NCBI RefSeq assembly: GCF_021653975.1
Contig: NZ_JAJKFK010000005.1
Span: forward strand, 433,696-497,695
From: Amycolatopsis sp. GM8
GTDB lineage: Bacteria > Actinomycetota > Actinomycetes > Mycobacteriales > Pseudonocardiaceae
DNA: 64,000 nt
Direction of reading: 5' to 3'
Shown: piece by piece, positions 24,863-33,696 of the stretch
Layout: every line of letters begins with the position of its first letter
Position numbering within the stretch: position 1 is the stretch's first letter
Notes under the pieces: generated by a model
What the model saw: only the letters and a program-made list of their open reading frames with translations
Told to the model about the DNA's origin: nothing
Databases searched by the model: none
Program-made: the position numbers and the translations under genes

Positions 24863-24897
24863 GTCTACGGTGTAAACAGTCCGTATACACTGTAGAC
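24863..24897. promoter_or_regulatory. Operator-like inverted repeat between tetR and epoxide hydrolase genes
   Basis: GTCTACGGTGTA (24863-24874) and TACACTGTAGAC (24886-24897) match as inverted arms at 11 of 12 positions with an 11-bp spacer. The location in the divergent promoter suits the adjacent TetR protein. Confidence 0.6.
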
Positions 24898-24919
24898 AAC
24901 ACGAGCACGAGGAGCGCCG

Positions 24920-26074
24920 ATGAGCGAACTCACCCCGCATCCCATCGCCGCGTCGGCCGAACGGCTCGACGACCTGCGACGGCGGCTGGACGCGACCCGG
25001 TGGCCCCCGCGCGAACCGGTCGACGACTGGAGTCAGGGCGTACCGCTCGCCCGCCTGCAGGCGTTGTGCGCATACTGGCGCGACTCCTACGACTGGCGTC
25101 GCTGCGAGACCCTGCTCAACGGCTGGGCGCCCCAGCAGACGACGATCGACGGGCTCACCATCCGGTTCTTCGAGATCCGCTCGCCCGAAGCCGGGGCGGT
25201 GCCGGTCGTGATGACACATGGCTGGCCGGGCTCGCCGCTCGATTTCCGGCATGTCGTCGGCCCGCTCACCGACCCGCGGGCGCATGGCGGAGACCCGTCC
25301 ACGGCACTGCATCTCGTGCTGCCGTTCCTGCCCGGCCACGGCGCCTCGGGGCAGCCGGCCGAAACCGGCTGGGATCTGGCGCGGACCGGCCGTGCCTGGA
25401 TCGAGCTCATGAACCGGCTCGGTTACGGCAGCCGCTGGGCGGCCCACGGTGGCGACTGGGGCGCCGCGGTCGCGCTCGCCATCGCCCGGCAGGAGCCGGC
25501 GGGTTTCCTCGGCGCCCACATCACCGGCGCGCTGACCTTCCCGACCCCCGACGAGGTACGCGACGCGGATGAAGCCGAGCAGGCCATGCTCGCCGACGCC
25601 GGGCGGTTCCAGCAGGACGGCTCGGCCTATTACGCGCTCCAGAGCACCCGCCCACAGACCATCGGGTACGCGCTCGCCGACTCGCCGTCCGGTCAGGCCG
25701 CCTGGATCTACGAAAAGCTGCACGAATGGACCGACCACGACGGCGACGTCGAAGAACTGCTGCCTCGCGACGAGATCCTCGATGTCATCACGACGTACTG
25801 GCTGACCAACAGCGCCGCCTCGTCGGCGCGGCTCTATTGGGAAGGGCTCGGTGACCTGGCGGACGGCCGGCAGGTCACGGTGCCGACCGCGTTCAGCATG
25901 TTCCCGCGCGAGATGATGCGGGCGTCGCGGCGATGGACCGAGCGCGTCTTCTCCACCATCGTGCACTGGGGTGAGCCCGCCCGCGGCGGGCACTTCCCGG
26001 CGTGGGAACAGCCGTCGATCTTCATCGACGAGGTTCGCGCGGCCGTCCGGGCCCTCGCGCAGGCGTCCTCGTGA
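24920..26074 (+). CDS. Epoxide hydrolase (EHN domain, alpha/beta hydrolase)
   Basis: The 384-residue enzyme has the epoxide hydrolase N-terminal domain (DLRRRLDATRWPPREPVDDWSQG), the oxyanion motif HGWPGS (residues 100-105), nucleophile Asp179 in HGGDWG, and the catalytic His in GGHFPAWEQP near residue 358. A conserved YW pair for epoxide activation occurs in TTYWLTNSAASSARLYWE. It converts an epoxide to a vicinal diol in the cytoplasm. GAGGAG precedes the ATG. Confidence 0.92.
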   Translation: MSELTPHPIAASAERLDDLRRRLDATRWPPREPVDDWSQGVPLARLQALCAYWRDSYDWRRCETLLNGWAPQQTTIDGLTIRFFEIRSPEAGAVPVVMTHGWPGSPLDFRHVVGPLTDPRAHGGDPSTALHLVLPFLPGHGASGQPAETGWDLARTGRAWIELMNRLGYGSRWAAHGGDWGAAVALAIARQEPAGFLGAHITGALTFPTPDEVRDADEAEQAMLADAGRFQQDGSAYYALQSTRPQTIGYALADSPSGQAAWIYEKLHEWTDHDGDVEELLPRDEILDVITTYWLTNSAASSARLYWEGLGDLADGRQVTVPTAFSMFPREMMRASRRWTERVFSTIVHWGEPARGGHFPAWEQPSIFIDEVRAAVRALAQASS

Positions 26075-26128
26075 CCTCGTTCAATGTGGAGAACTCCAGC
26101 CTGGTCGCACACCCCGCGCGTCCTCGGG

Positions 26129-26827
26129 TCACCCCTGACGTGCGCGAGCCTCACGAAACGCGGTGATCAGTAGTTCCTCGGAGTTGTCGAGCCGGTCGGC
26201 GAGCTGGGTGCGGGCCTCATCGGTCTTGCCGGCGGTGACGAGGTCGATGAAGTCGCCGTGACGCTTGACGAGCGTGGCTCCTTCGGGCGGGCTCTTGTAC
26301 TGGGCCGTGGCCGCGAGCCGTAGTTCGCTCATCAGTCCCGCGTGCACGCGGCTGAGGCGGCCCGAGCCCAGCACGGCCACGAGCGCGGCGTGCACCTGGA
26401 CGTCGGCCAGGTGGATCCCGTTGCGGTCGGCTCCTTCGACCGCGGCGACGAATTCCTCGTAAGCCTTTCGCAGCACCGCGATGTGCTCCTCGTCCGCCCC
26501 CGCGGTGGCTTCGACCGCGGACAGTTCGATCATGCGGCGAGCCTGGTAGATCTCCCGGATGTCGTGTTCGTCCAGGGTTGTGACGATCACGCTGCGGTAG
26601 GAGTTCTGGCTCAACAGGCCCTCATTGACCAGGACGCTGAAGGCTTGGCGGACCGAGCCCCGCGAGACCCCCGTGGTGGCGGCGACCTCGACCTCGCGCA
26701 GCGGCGTGCCGGGCGCGATGCCACCTCCCAGGATCTCGACGCGAAGCGCCTCGGCGACCCGATCCACGGTGGTCACCTTCTCGACGCTCAACTTCGGCAA
26801 CACCTGATTCCCCCTGTACTCGCTCAC
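26129..26827 (-). CDS. GntR-family regulator, FCD subfamily
   Basis: The 232-residue regulator has the GntR winged helix (VAEALRVEILGGGIAPGTPLREVEVAATTGVSRGSVRQAFSVLVNEGLL) and an FCD domain (DIREIYQARRMIELSAVEAT...DVQVHAALVAVLGS). It starts with GTG and diverges from the FAD oxidoreductase-importer operon, which it most likely controls through the ATTGTTCGACAAT palindrome. Metal-ligand residues typical of FCD domains (Asp/His at DVQVHAALV and HGDFIDLV) are present. Confidence 0.88.
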   Translation of the reverse strand: MSEYRGNQVLPKLSVEKVTTVDRVAEALRVEILGGGIAPGTPLREVEVAATTGVSRGSVRQAFSVLVNEGLLSQNSYRSVIVTTLDEHDIREIYQARRMIELSAVEATAGADEEHIAVLRKAYEEFVAAVEGADRNGIHLADVQVHAALVAVLGSGRLSRVHAGLMSELRLAATAQYKSPPEGATLVKRHGDFIDLVTAGKTDEARTQLADRLDNSEELLITAFREARARQG

Positions 26828-26875
26828 TCCGAGGCCCCAATGCCTCCGTCACGGCCGGGTCGGCCACCGGGCCAC

Positions 26876-26949
26876 ATCAATTGTCGATGAACCCTTGACG
26901 CTGGCAACAGCCTACCTGTTATATGAGCACCAATCAATTGTTCGACAAT
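26876..26949. promoter_or_regulatory. GntR operator candidates upstream of FAD oxidoreductase operon
   Basis: ATTGTTCGACAAT at 26937-26949 is a perfect palindrome, and its left part ATCAATTGTTCGA recurs 57 bp earlier as ATCAATTGTCGA (26876-26887). Two such sites in a divergent gntR promoter are typical of cooperative autoregulation. Confidence 0.62.
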
Positions 26950-26975
26950 CAATCGTTAGCCCCCGGAGTGGAATC

Positions 26976-28103
26976 GTGGACCAAGCGGACATCGTCATCG
27001 TGGGCGCGGGAATCGTCGGCGCGACGCTGGCGTGGAACCTGCGCGACTCGGGACTCGACGTGACGGTCATCGACCGTGCGGAGCCGGGCAGCGCCACGAC
27101 GACGTGGACCTTCGCGTGGATGAACGCGAGCAGCAAGGTCCGGCGCGGCTATGTGCCCGAATACGTCGAGCTCAGCGTCAATGGCTCGCGCGAGTCGTAC
27201 CAACTGGGCCTCGACATTCCGGGCAACTGGCTGCACGCCACCGGCAACCTCGAGCTCGTGCCGGCCGACGGCGCCGCCCAATTGGAGGCGGACGTGCGGC
27301 GGCTGGTCGGGCTCGGGTACGCCGCGCAGTTCCTCGGCTACGACCAACTAGTGCTCCACCATCCCGAACTCGATGTGGACGAGGGCACCGTGGCCGCCTG
27401 GTTCCCCACCGAGGGCTGGATCGACGGGCCGGCGCTCGTGGACGACATCGTTCACCGGCTCGCCGGGAGCAACGTCCGTTTCCGCACTGGCGAGGTGGTC
27501 GGCTTCGACCACGAGAGCAGCCCCGCCGGGAGCACCGGAGTCCGGCTCAGCTCCGGAGAACAGATCCGCGCCGGCCGGGTCGTCCTGACGGCCGGCGCCT
27601 GGACCGCCGACCTTGCCGCATTGGCCGGGGTCACCGTGCCGATGGTGGCGCGGACCGAGGCCTCCGTCCCCGGTCTCGTCGTCCGCGCCACGGCCCCCGC
27701 TGGCGGGTTGCGCCACCAGGTCCTGGGCTCCGGTTTCGTGGTCCGGCCCCACCGGTCCGGCGAGGTACTGCTCTCCGGTGAAGGCCACGGCCTGGAGCTC
27801 ACCACCGGCACCCCGGCCGAGGCGGTGAGCCGTGGTGCCGCGGCTTTGCTCACATTGGCGGGCAAAACCGTGCCCGCTCTGCGCGGCTCGGAAGTGATCG
27901 CCGCCGGTGTGGGCCTGCGCCCCCTGCCGGACGACGGCGTGTCCATTGTGGGGCCCGGTCCCGCGGTCCCCGCCGTGTATGTCGCCGTCACTCACAGCGG
28001 GGTCAGCCTCGCCCCCATTCTCGGCAAGCTCATCGCTCGCGAGCTGCTGTCCGGTCGGCCCGAAGAAGCGCTCGAACCGTTCCGTCTCACCCGTTTCAGG
28101 TAG
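26976..28103 (+). CDS. DadA-like FAD-dependent oxidoreductase (DAO superfamily)
   Basis: The 375-residue flavoprotein begins MDQADIVIVGAGIVGATLAWNLRD with the FAD-binding GxGxxG, followed by TAGAW mid-chain and the C-terminal DAO motif GVGLRPLPDDGVSIVGPG. Members oxidise amines such as D-amino acids, sarcosine-type secondary amines or opines to imines. The GTG start is supported by GGAG 7 bp upstream. It leads an operon with a complete Opp/Nik-type importer; a second DAO protein ends that operon. Confidence 0.88.
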   Translation: MDQADIVIVGAGIVGATLAWNLRDSGLDVTVIDRAEPGSATTTWTFAWMNASSKVRRGYVPEYVELSVNGSRESYQLGLDIPGNWLHATGNLELVPADGAAQLEADVRRLVGLGYAAQFLGYDQLVLHHPELDVDEGTVAAWFPTEGWIDGPALVDDIVHRLAGSNVRFRTGEVVGFDHESSPAGSTGVRLSSGEQIRAGRVVLTAGAWTADLAALAGVTVPMVARTEASVPGLVVRATAPAGGLRHQVLGSGFVVRPHRSGEVLLSGEGHGLELTTGTPAEAVSRGAAALLTLAGKTVPALRGSEVIAAGVGLRPLPDDGVSIVGPGPAVPAVYVAVTHSGVSLAPILGKLIARELLSGRPEEALEPFRLTRFR

Positions 28104-28132
28104 TCCCACCCGAGAGATCACGGGAGACCAAC

Positions 28133-29758
28133 ATGGCAAGAAACCCCGCACAACGCGCCGGCCGGCACCGTGTCCGCCGCGCGGCATTGATGCTTTCCGC
28201 CGCCGCCCTCTTCGCCACGGCGGCCTGCGGTGGCTCGGGCAGTGGCGCCTCGGATGTGAAGAACCCCAACGGTGTGCTGACCGTCGGCATCAACCGCGCC
28301 GCGGACGACCTCAATCCGTTCGCCTTCAAGGGGATCTTCGATGTCCAGTCGATGATCTTCGAGCCGCTGGTCGCCTCCGGCGAGAACGGCAAGATCCTGC
28401 CGGCGCTCGCCGAGTCCTGGGACACCTCGGCGGACGGCAAGACCTACACGTTCCATCTGCGCCCGGGCGTGAAGTTCTCCGACGGCACGCCCTGGACTGC
28501 CGAGGCGGCGAAGAAGAGCCTCGACATGTGGATCGGCGATGCCAACCTGAAAGACTTCGTCGTGACCTCCGCGGTCGTCTCCGCGGTGACCGCCACCGAC
28601 GACCTGACGCTCACGCTCAGCCTGTCGAAGCCCTACGCCTACGTGCTGCGGGACCTCAGCCTCGTCCGTCCGGTGCGTTTCCTGAGCCCGAAGGCGTTCG
28701 GCGCCGATGGCAAGTACGGCGGGCAGCCGATCGGCACGGGACCGTGGGTGGTCAAGAGCAACGGACCCACCGAGACGGTGCTGACCCGCAACCCGGGTTA
28801 CTGGGGTACCGCGCCGGAGTTCGCCGAGGTCGACCTCAAGGTGATCCCGGACGCGAAGACCCGGCTCACGGCGCTCCGCAGCGGCGATATCGATCTGATC
28901 GGTGGCGACTGGACCGGTCCGATGCTGCCCGAGGACGCGCAGGAACTGAAGAACCGGTCGGGCGGCGGCGTCAAGCTCACCACCGCACCGGGCACGACGA
29001 CGCAGTTGCTGGGCTTCAACCCCGCGCCGTCCCGGCTGACCTCCGACCCGGCGGTCCGCAAGGCGATCAGCCTTGCCCTCGACCGGAAAGCGATCGCGCA
29101 GAACCGCAACCTCGGCTTCGCGGAACCGGCGGGTTCGCTCATGCCCAGCACCGTGCCGACCGGTGAAGGCAAGACGGCGCCGCCGCCCGACCTCAATGCG
29201 GCGAAGCAGGTGCTCCAGGCCGCGGGCTGGACCGGTGACGGCACCCGCAGCAAGAACGGGGTCCCGCTGAAGCTCGAAATCCTTGTGGCGGAAGAGAACC
29301 AGCCCGGCGTGCGGCAGCTGGCCGAGATCATCCAGGCGACCCTCAAGGACATCGGCATCCAGGTCCAGATCGACGCGGTGGACCACGCCACATCGCATGA
29401 CGCCGTCCCCGCCGGACAGTACGACATGACGATCTTCTACACGATCGGTGCGCCCTATGACCCGCTCGGCACGCTCACGAACTCGTTCTTGAGCACCTTG
29501 GAGAGCACCGACGGAAAGATCTGGACCGATCCCGCCCGGCTCGATCCCCTCATCGAGAAGGCGGTCGCGGCGCCGTCCGAGCCGGAGCGGGACGCCGACC
29601 TCTCGGGCGTCTACCGCTTCCTGGACGACAACAGCGCTTTCGTCCCGCTCGTGTACCCGCAGCGGCTGTGGGCCGCCGGTCCCAGGGTGCACAACCTGAC
29701 GCTCGCACCGACCGACTACGACTTCCCGCTCGCCGGGGTCTGGGTGTCTGGGGACTGA
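28133..29758 (+). CDS. ABC importer substrate-binding lipoprotein (SBP family 5, NikA/DppA-like)
   Basis: The 541-residue lipoprotein has a signal peptide with lipobox ending TAAC (Cys32) and a Gly/Ser linker. The SBP_bac_5 motifs are LAESWDTSADGKTYTFHLRPGVKFSDGTPWTAEA, GTGPWVVKSNGP and LTRNPGYWGTAPEFAEVDLKVI. Sequence type is the one databases label 'nickel' binding, but that label is unreliable for this family. The flanking amine oxidoreductases point to an amino-acid-derived or opine-like solute. The permease ATG follows the stop after one base. Confidence 0.9.
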   Translation: MARNPAQRAGRHRVRRAALMLSAAALFATAACGGSGSGASDVKNPNGVLTVGINRAADDLNPFAFKGIFDVQSMIFEPLVASGENGKILPALAESWDTSADGKTYTFHLRPGVKFSDGTPWTAEAAKKSLDMWIGDANLKDFVVTSAVVSAVTATDDLTLTLSLSKPYAYVLRDLSLVRPVRFLSPKAFGADGKYGGQPIGTGPWVVKSNGPTETVLTRNPGYWGTAPEFAEVDLKVIPDAKTRLTALRSGDIDLIGGDWTGPMLPEDAQELKNRSGGGVKLTTAPGTTTQLLGFNPAPSRLTSDPAVRKAISLALDRKAIAQNRNLGFAEPAGSLMPSTVPTGEGKTAPPPDLNAAKQVLQAAGWTGDGTRSKNGVPLKLEILVAEENQPGVRQLAEIIQATLKDIGIQVQIDAVDHATSHDAVPAGQYDMTIFYTIGAPYDPLGTLTNSFLSTLESTDGKIWTDPARLDPLIEKAVAAPSEPERDADLSGVYRFLDDNSAFVPLVYPQRLWAAGPRVHNLTLAPTDYDFPLAGVWVSGD

Positions 29759-29759
29759 C

Positions 29760-30713
29760 ATGCTGCGCATGATCGTTCGCCGGGTCGGGGTCGCCGTCAT
29801 CACGTTCGTCCTGGCGTCGGTGCTGATCTTCCTGTTGGTGGATCTCGCCCCGGGTGATCCCGCGAAACTGCTGGCGGAGCGGCGCTTCGGGGCGACCAGC
29901 ACCATGGAGAACGTGGCGCAGGTCCGCGCCGAGCTCGGGCTCGACCGCTCCGCCCCGGAGCGGTACCTGTCCTGGATCGGGCACGCGTTCCGGGGCGACT
30001 TCGGCAGTTCGTTCCAGAACGGCCGATCGGTGGCGCACGATCTCGCCGACAAGGTCGGGGTGAGCCTGATCCTCGTCCTTTGTGCCGCGCTGGTAGCGCT
30101 CGTGCTGGGAGTGCTACTGGCCGGCCTCGGTGCCTGGCGCCCCGGTGGCTGGATCGACCGCGCGACACGCGGTGTGGCGATGACGGGGGTGTCGGTGCCG
30201 ACGTTCTTCCTCGGCCCGCTACTGCTGTTGGCGTTCACGCTGAAGGCGCCTGTGTTCCCGGCAATTGGGGAGAGTGGTCCGCCGTCGTGGGTGCTGCCCG
30301 CGCTGACCCTAGGCTGTGGCTCGGCCGCGATCTTCGCGATCGTCGTACGCGTCCTGGTCGAGGAGGCGATGACACAGCAGTACGTCATCACCGGTCGCAG
30401 CGTCGGCGCACTGCCCGGTGCCGTCCTGGTGCGCGATGTCCTGCCCAACATCGCGCCCCAGGCGGTGACGGTCTTCCTCACCCAGATCGGCTTCACGGTG
30501 CTGCCGGGCCTGACCATCGTCGAGACGATCTTCGCCTGGCCGGGCATCGGTGACTATTTCCTGCGCGGGCTGCTGTTCCGGGACTTCCCGGTGATCCAGG
30601 CCGTGCTGCTGCTGTTCGTCGTCGTCCTGATCGTCCTCAACCTCGTGGCCGACCTCATCCAGGGGATCCTCGACCCGAGGGTCCGCCGCTCGCTCCGGGA
30701 GGGAACCCGATGA
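29760..30713 (+). CDS. ABC importer permease, NikB/DppB type
   Basis: The 317-residue permease has six helices, the N-terminus RMIVRRVGVAVITFVLASVLIFLLVDLAPGDPA, loop RAELGLDRSAPERYLSWIG and the C-terminal signature FAWPGIGDYFLRGLLFRDFP. It forms the translocation channel with the NikC-type permease, whose start overlaps its stop (ATGA). Confidence 0.92.
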   Translation: MLRMIVRRVGVAVITFVLASVLIFLLVDLAPGDPAKLLAERRFGATSTMENVAQVRAELGLDRSAPERYLSWIGHAFRGDFGSSFQNGRSVAHDLADKVGVSLILVLCAALVALVLGVLLAGLGAWRPGGWIDRATRGVAMTGVSVPTFFLGPLLLLAFTLKAPVFPAIGESGPPSWVLPALTLGCGSAAIFAIVVRVLVEEAMTQQYVITGRSVGALPGAVLVRDVLPNIAPQAVTVFLTQIGFTVLPGLTIVETIFAWPGIGDYFLRGLLFRDFPVIQAVLLLFVVVLIVLNLVADLIQGILDPRVRRSLREGTR

Positions 30714-31639
30714 TCCGCACTGTGGTCACCGCTCTTCGCGGCCTGCCCAGGGCCGCCGGCATCGCGGTGCTCGTCATGGTCGTGGTGAGCCTGGTCGCGC
30801 CCCTGCTCGCACCGTACGACCCGAACGCCATCGATCTCGGCAACGCCTTCGGTGGCCCGGGCGCCCACCATCTGCTCGGCACCGACCAGCTCGGTCGCGA
30901 CCTGCTCAGCCGCCTCCTTCTGGCGTCCCAGACGACGATCACGGCGGTGGCCGCGGTGATCGGCTGCGCGATCGTGGTGGGCGGGACGATCGGGGTGCTC
31001 GCCGGGGCGATCGGCGGCATCGTCGACGAGATCGTCATGCGTGTCACGGATGTCTTCATGAGCATCCCGAGCATGGTCATCGCGCTGGCGGTGATCGGCG
31101 CCTTCGGCACCGGCTATCTCACGATGATCATCGCGCTGACGCTCGGCTGGTGGTCGGCGTATGCCCGCCTCTCCCGCAGCGTGGTGCTCTCGACCAAGGA
31201 ACAGCCCCACATCGAGGCACTCAAGGTGCTCGGCGCGAGTCCGGTGCGGATCTTCGGCCGGCACCTGGTGCCCGCCGCGATCGGCCCGGCACTGGTGTAC
31301 GCCGCGGGTGACGCCGGGCTCGTCGCCCTGTCCGTGGCCTCCCTCAGCTTCCTCGGCATGGGGGTGAAGCCGCCCCAGTCCGAGTGGGGTCAGATGCTCG
31401 TCGACGGCACCCGTTACCTCGAATCCGACGCGATGCTCGTGATCCTGCCGGGCGCGGCTCTGACGCTGTTCGTGGTGACGCTCAACGTGTTCAGCCGGTC
31501 CATCGCGCTGCGCTCCAGCCAAGGCGCGCTCCCCCGCGCGACGCTCGCTCGCCGCCTCGGCCGGCTGCCCAGCCTGGCGCCCCGGGCCGCGCGGGTCAGA
31601 GTCGCCCCCGACCGCGCCAAGAGGATGGTGTCCCAATGA
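30710..31639 (+). CDS. ABC importer permease, NikC/DppC type
   Basis: The 309-residue permease has the OppC/DppC motif HLLGTDQLGRDLLSRLLLASQTT, an EAA loop QPHIEALKVLGASPVRIFGRHLVP and the motif LSFLGMGVKPPQSEWGQML. The C-terminal 30 residues form a basic tail (RATLARRLGRLPSLAPRAAR). It overlaps both neighbours by 4 bp and belongs to the 26.9-34.9 kb operon. Confidence 0.92.
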   Translation: MIRTVVTALRGLPRAAGIAVLVMVVVSLVAPLLAPYDPNAIDLGNAFGGPGAHHLLGTDQLGRDLLSRLLLASQTTITAVAAVIGCAIVVGGTIGVLAGAIGGIVDEIVMRVTDVFMSIPSMVIALAVIGAFGTGYLTMIIALTLGWWSAYARLSRSVVLSTKEQPHIEALKVLGASPVRIFGRHLVPAAIGPALVYAAGDAGLVALSVASLSFLGMGVKPPQSEWGQMLVDGTRYLESDAMLVILPGAALTLFVVTLNVFSRSIALRSSQGALPRATLARRLGRLPSLAPRAARVRVAPDRAKRMVSQ

Positions 31640-32664
31640 CCGCCGGGCCGGTCCTCGAAGCTCGCGAATTCTCCCTCCGGTTACACACTCGCGAGCAGAG
31701 CATCACCATCGTCGACGAGGTGAGCTGGTCGGTGGCGCCGGGCGAGACGCTGGCCGTCGTGGGCGAATCGGGTTCCGGGAAGACCGTCTCGACGTTGGGC
31801 ATCTTCGGCCTGTTGCCTGCCAATGTGGCCGCCGACACCGGCGGGCAGGTGCTGCTCCGCGGCCGCGACGTGCTGAATCTCGTCGACGCCGAGCGCGCGG
31901 CGATCCTCGGCAGCGACGTCGGGGTGATCTTCCAGGACCCGCTGACCGCGTTCAATCCGATGCGCCGGATCGGCCCTCAGATCGCCCACAGCGTGCGGAC
32001 GCATCTCGGCCTGGACAAGGCGAACGCGCGGCAGCGGGCGATCGAACTGCTGGCACAGGTCGGAATCGCCGACCCGCGGGCGCGATACTCGGCCTACCCG
32101 CACGAAATGAGCGGCGGGATGCGGCAACGCGCCCTGGTCGCCCTCGCGATCGCCGGCGAGCCCACGGTCCTCATCGCGGACGAGCCGACGACCGCTCTCG
32201 ACGTGACGACCCAGGCCCAATTGCTCGAACTGCTCCGGGAAATCCAGGCCGAACGTGGTCTCGCGCTGGTGCTCATCACGCACGACATGGGAGTCGTGGC
32301 GTCCATGGCCGACAAGATCGCCGTCATGTACGCCGGGAGGATGGTGGAGTACGGCGACGCCATCAGTGTGCTGACCGATCCCGACCACCCCTACACCTCC
32401 GGGCTCCTCGCCTCGATCGCCGATCCGCGCGCGGGCGCGAAAGAGCCGTTCCGGGTGCTGCCCGGGCTACCGCCGGACCTCGCGGGTGTGGGCGAGGGCT
32501 GCCGATTCGCGGACCGCTGCGAACTCGCCGAAGCGTCCTGCGCCGACCTTTTCCCGGTCCTGGCACCGCTGCGCACTCGCCCCGGCGGCTGGCAGACGTC
32601 CGCCTGCTGGAAGCACCCACGCCACGAACCGCTCACCGAAGAAGAGACGGCGGTCCAGTCATGA
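31636..32664 (+). CDS. ABC importer ATPase, OppD/DppD type
   Basis: The 342-residue ATPase has Walker A GESGSGKTV, Q-loop IFQDPLTAFNPM, signature MSGGMRQRA, Walker B VLIADEPTTALDVT, switch ITHD and the C-terminal Cys motif CRFADRCELAEASC. The ATG overlaps the permease stop (ATGA). Codon 16 (31681-31683) is TTA, rare in this genome type. Confidence 0.92.
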   Translation: MTAGPVLEAREFSLRLHTREQSITIVDEVSWSVAPGETLAVVGESGSGKTVSTLGIFGLLPANVAADTGGQVLLRGRDVLNLVDAERAAILGSDVGVIFQDPLTAFNPMRRIGPQIAHSVRTHLGLDKANARQRAIELLAQVGIADPRARYSAYPHEMSGGMRQRALVALAIAGEPTVLIADEPTTALDVTTQAQLLELLREIQAERGLALVLITHDMGVVASMADKIAVMYAGRMVEYGDAISVLTDPDHPYTSGLLASIADPRAGAKEPFRVLPGLPPDLAGVGEGCRFADRCELAEASCADLFPVLAPLRTRPGGWQTSACWKHPRHEPLTEEETAVQS

Positions 32665-33644
32665 GCCTCCTGACGATCGAGGACCTCACCGTGAAGTTCT
32701 CCAGCGGCGGCACGACGGTCACGGCGGTGGACGGTGCGACCCTCTCGGTCGACGGCGACGAGGTCGTCGGCCTGGTCGGCGAGTCCGGCTGCGGCAAGTC
32801 GACACTCGCACGCACCGTCGTCGGGCTGCACAGCGCGGCGAACGGCCAGGTCGTCTTCGACGGCCAGGTGGTGAGCAGCCTGCGCGGCTCGGCACTGCGC
32901 GCCTATCGCCGCCAAGTCCAATACGTCTTCCAGGACCCGCTTTCCTCGCTCAGTCCTCGGCTGAGCGTCGGCAAGGCTGTCGCGGAGGCGCTCGACATCC
33001 ATCGGATCGGCCGGCCCTCATCCCGGCCGGCACGCGTCCTCGAACTCCTGGAGCTGGTCGGACTGTCGGCCGCGCACGCCGACCGGATGCCCTCGGCGCT
33101 CTCCGGGGGCCAGCGGCAGCGGGTCGCCATCGCCCGGGCACTGGCCGTCGAGCCCCGGATGCTGATCTGCGACGAGCCCGTCAGCGCGCTCGACGTGTCG
33201 ATTCGCGCGCAGATCATCAATCTCTTTCTCGATCTGCAGCGCGAGTTCGGCCTCGGGCTGCTGTTCATCGGCCACGATCTCGGGCTGGTCCGGCGGATCT
33301 CCGATCGGGTCGCGGTGATGTACCTGGGGCGCGTGGTGGAGCGAGGGACGGCACACGCCGTCTTCGACCAGCCCCAGCATCCCTATACGCGCGCGCTGCT
33401 CGCGGCGACGCCATCGGCGGATCCCGTCGTCGAACGCCGGCGCGACCATGTGCTGCTGGCGGGCGAACTGCCCAGCCCGAGCAATATCCCGGCGGGTTGC
33501 CGATTCCACACCCGCTGCCCCGTCGCCCTGCCGACGTGCGCCACCGTGGAGCCCGTCGAGCGGCCGGTCGACCAGGAGGCATCGGACGCGGTGTCGTGTC
33601 ACCTCGGTGACCCGGCCGTGCCACAGGAGCTGGCCGTGAGCTGA
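32661..33644 (+). CDS. ABC importer ATPase, OppF/DppF type
   Basis: The 327-residue ATPase has Walker A GESGCGKST, Q-loop VFQDPLSSLSPRL, signature LSGGQRQRV, Walker B LICDEPVSALDVS, switch IGHD (Gly in place of Ser/Thr) and the C-terminal CRFHTRCPVALPTC motif. It is the second ATPase of the importer and overlaps OppD-type gene by 4 bp. Confidence 0.92.
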   Translation: MSLLTIEDLTVKFSSGGTTVTAVDGATLSVDGDEVVGLVGESGCGKSTLARTVVGLHSAANGQVVFDGQVVSSLRGSALRAYRRQVQYVFQDPLSSLSPRLSVGKAVAEALDIHRIGRPSSRPARVLELLELVGLSAAHADRMPSALSGGQRQRVAIARALAVEPRMLICDEPVSALDVSIRAQIINLFLDLQREFGLGLLFIGHDLGLVRRISDRVAVMYLGRVVERGTAHAVFDQPQHPYTRALLAATPSADPVVERRRDHVLLAGELPSPSNIPAGCRFHTRCPVALPTCATVEPVERPVDQEASDAVSCHLGDPAVPQELAVS

Positions 33645-33696
33645 CGCGTCCGCACTCATCCGTCCCCACCAAAATCGAAACGTTAGGAGCCTTGAA

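Noticed and set aside
28133-33644. Nickel importer NikABCDE
   Set aside because: Sequence type fits the nickel/peptide group, but SBP family 5 labels are unreliable, and the operon contains two amine oxidases and no nickel enzyme or NikR-like regulator.
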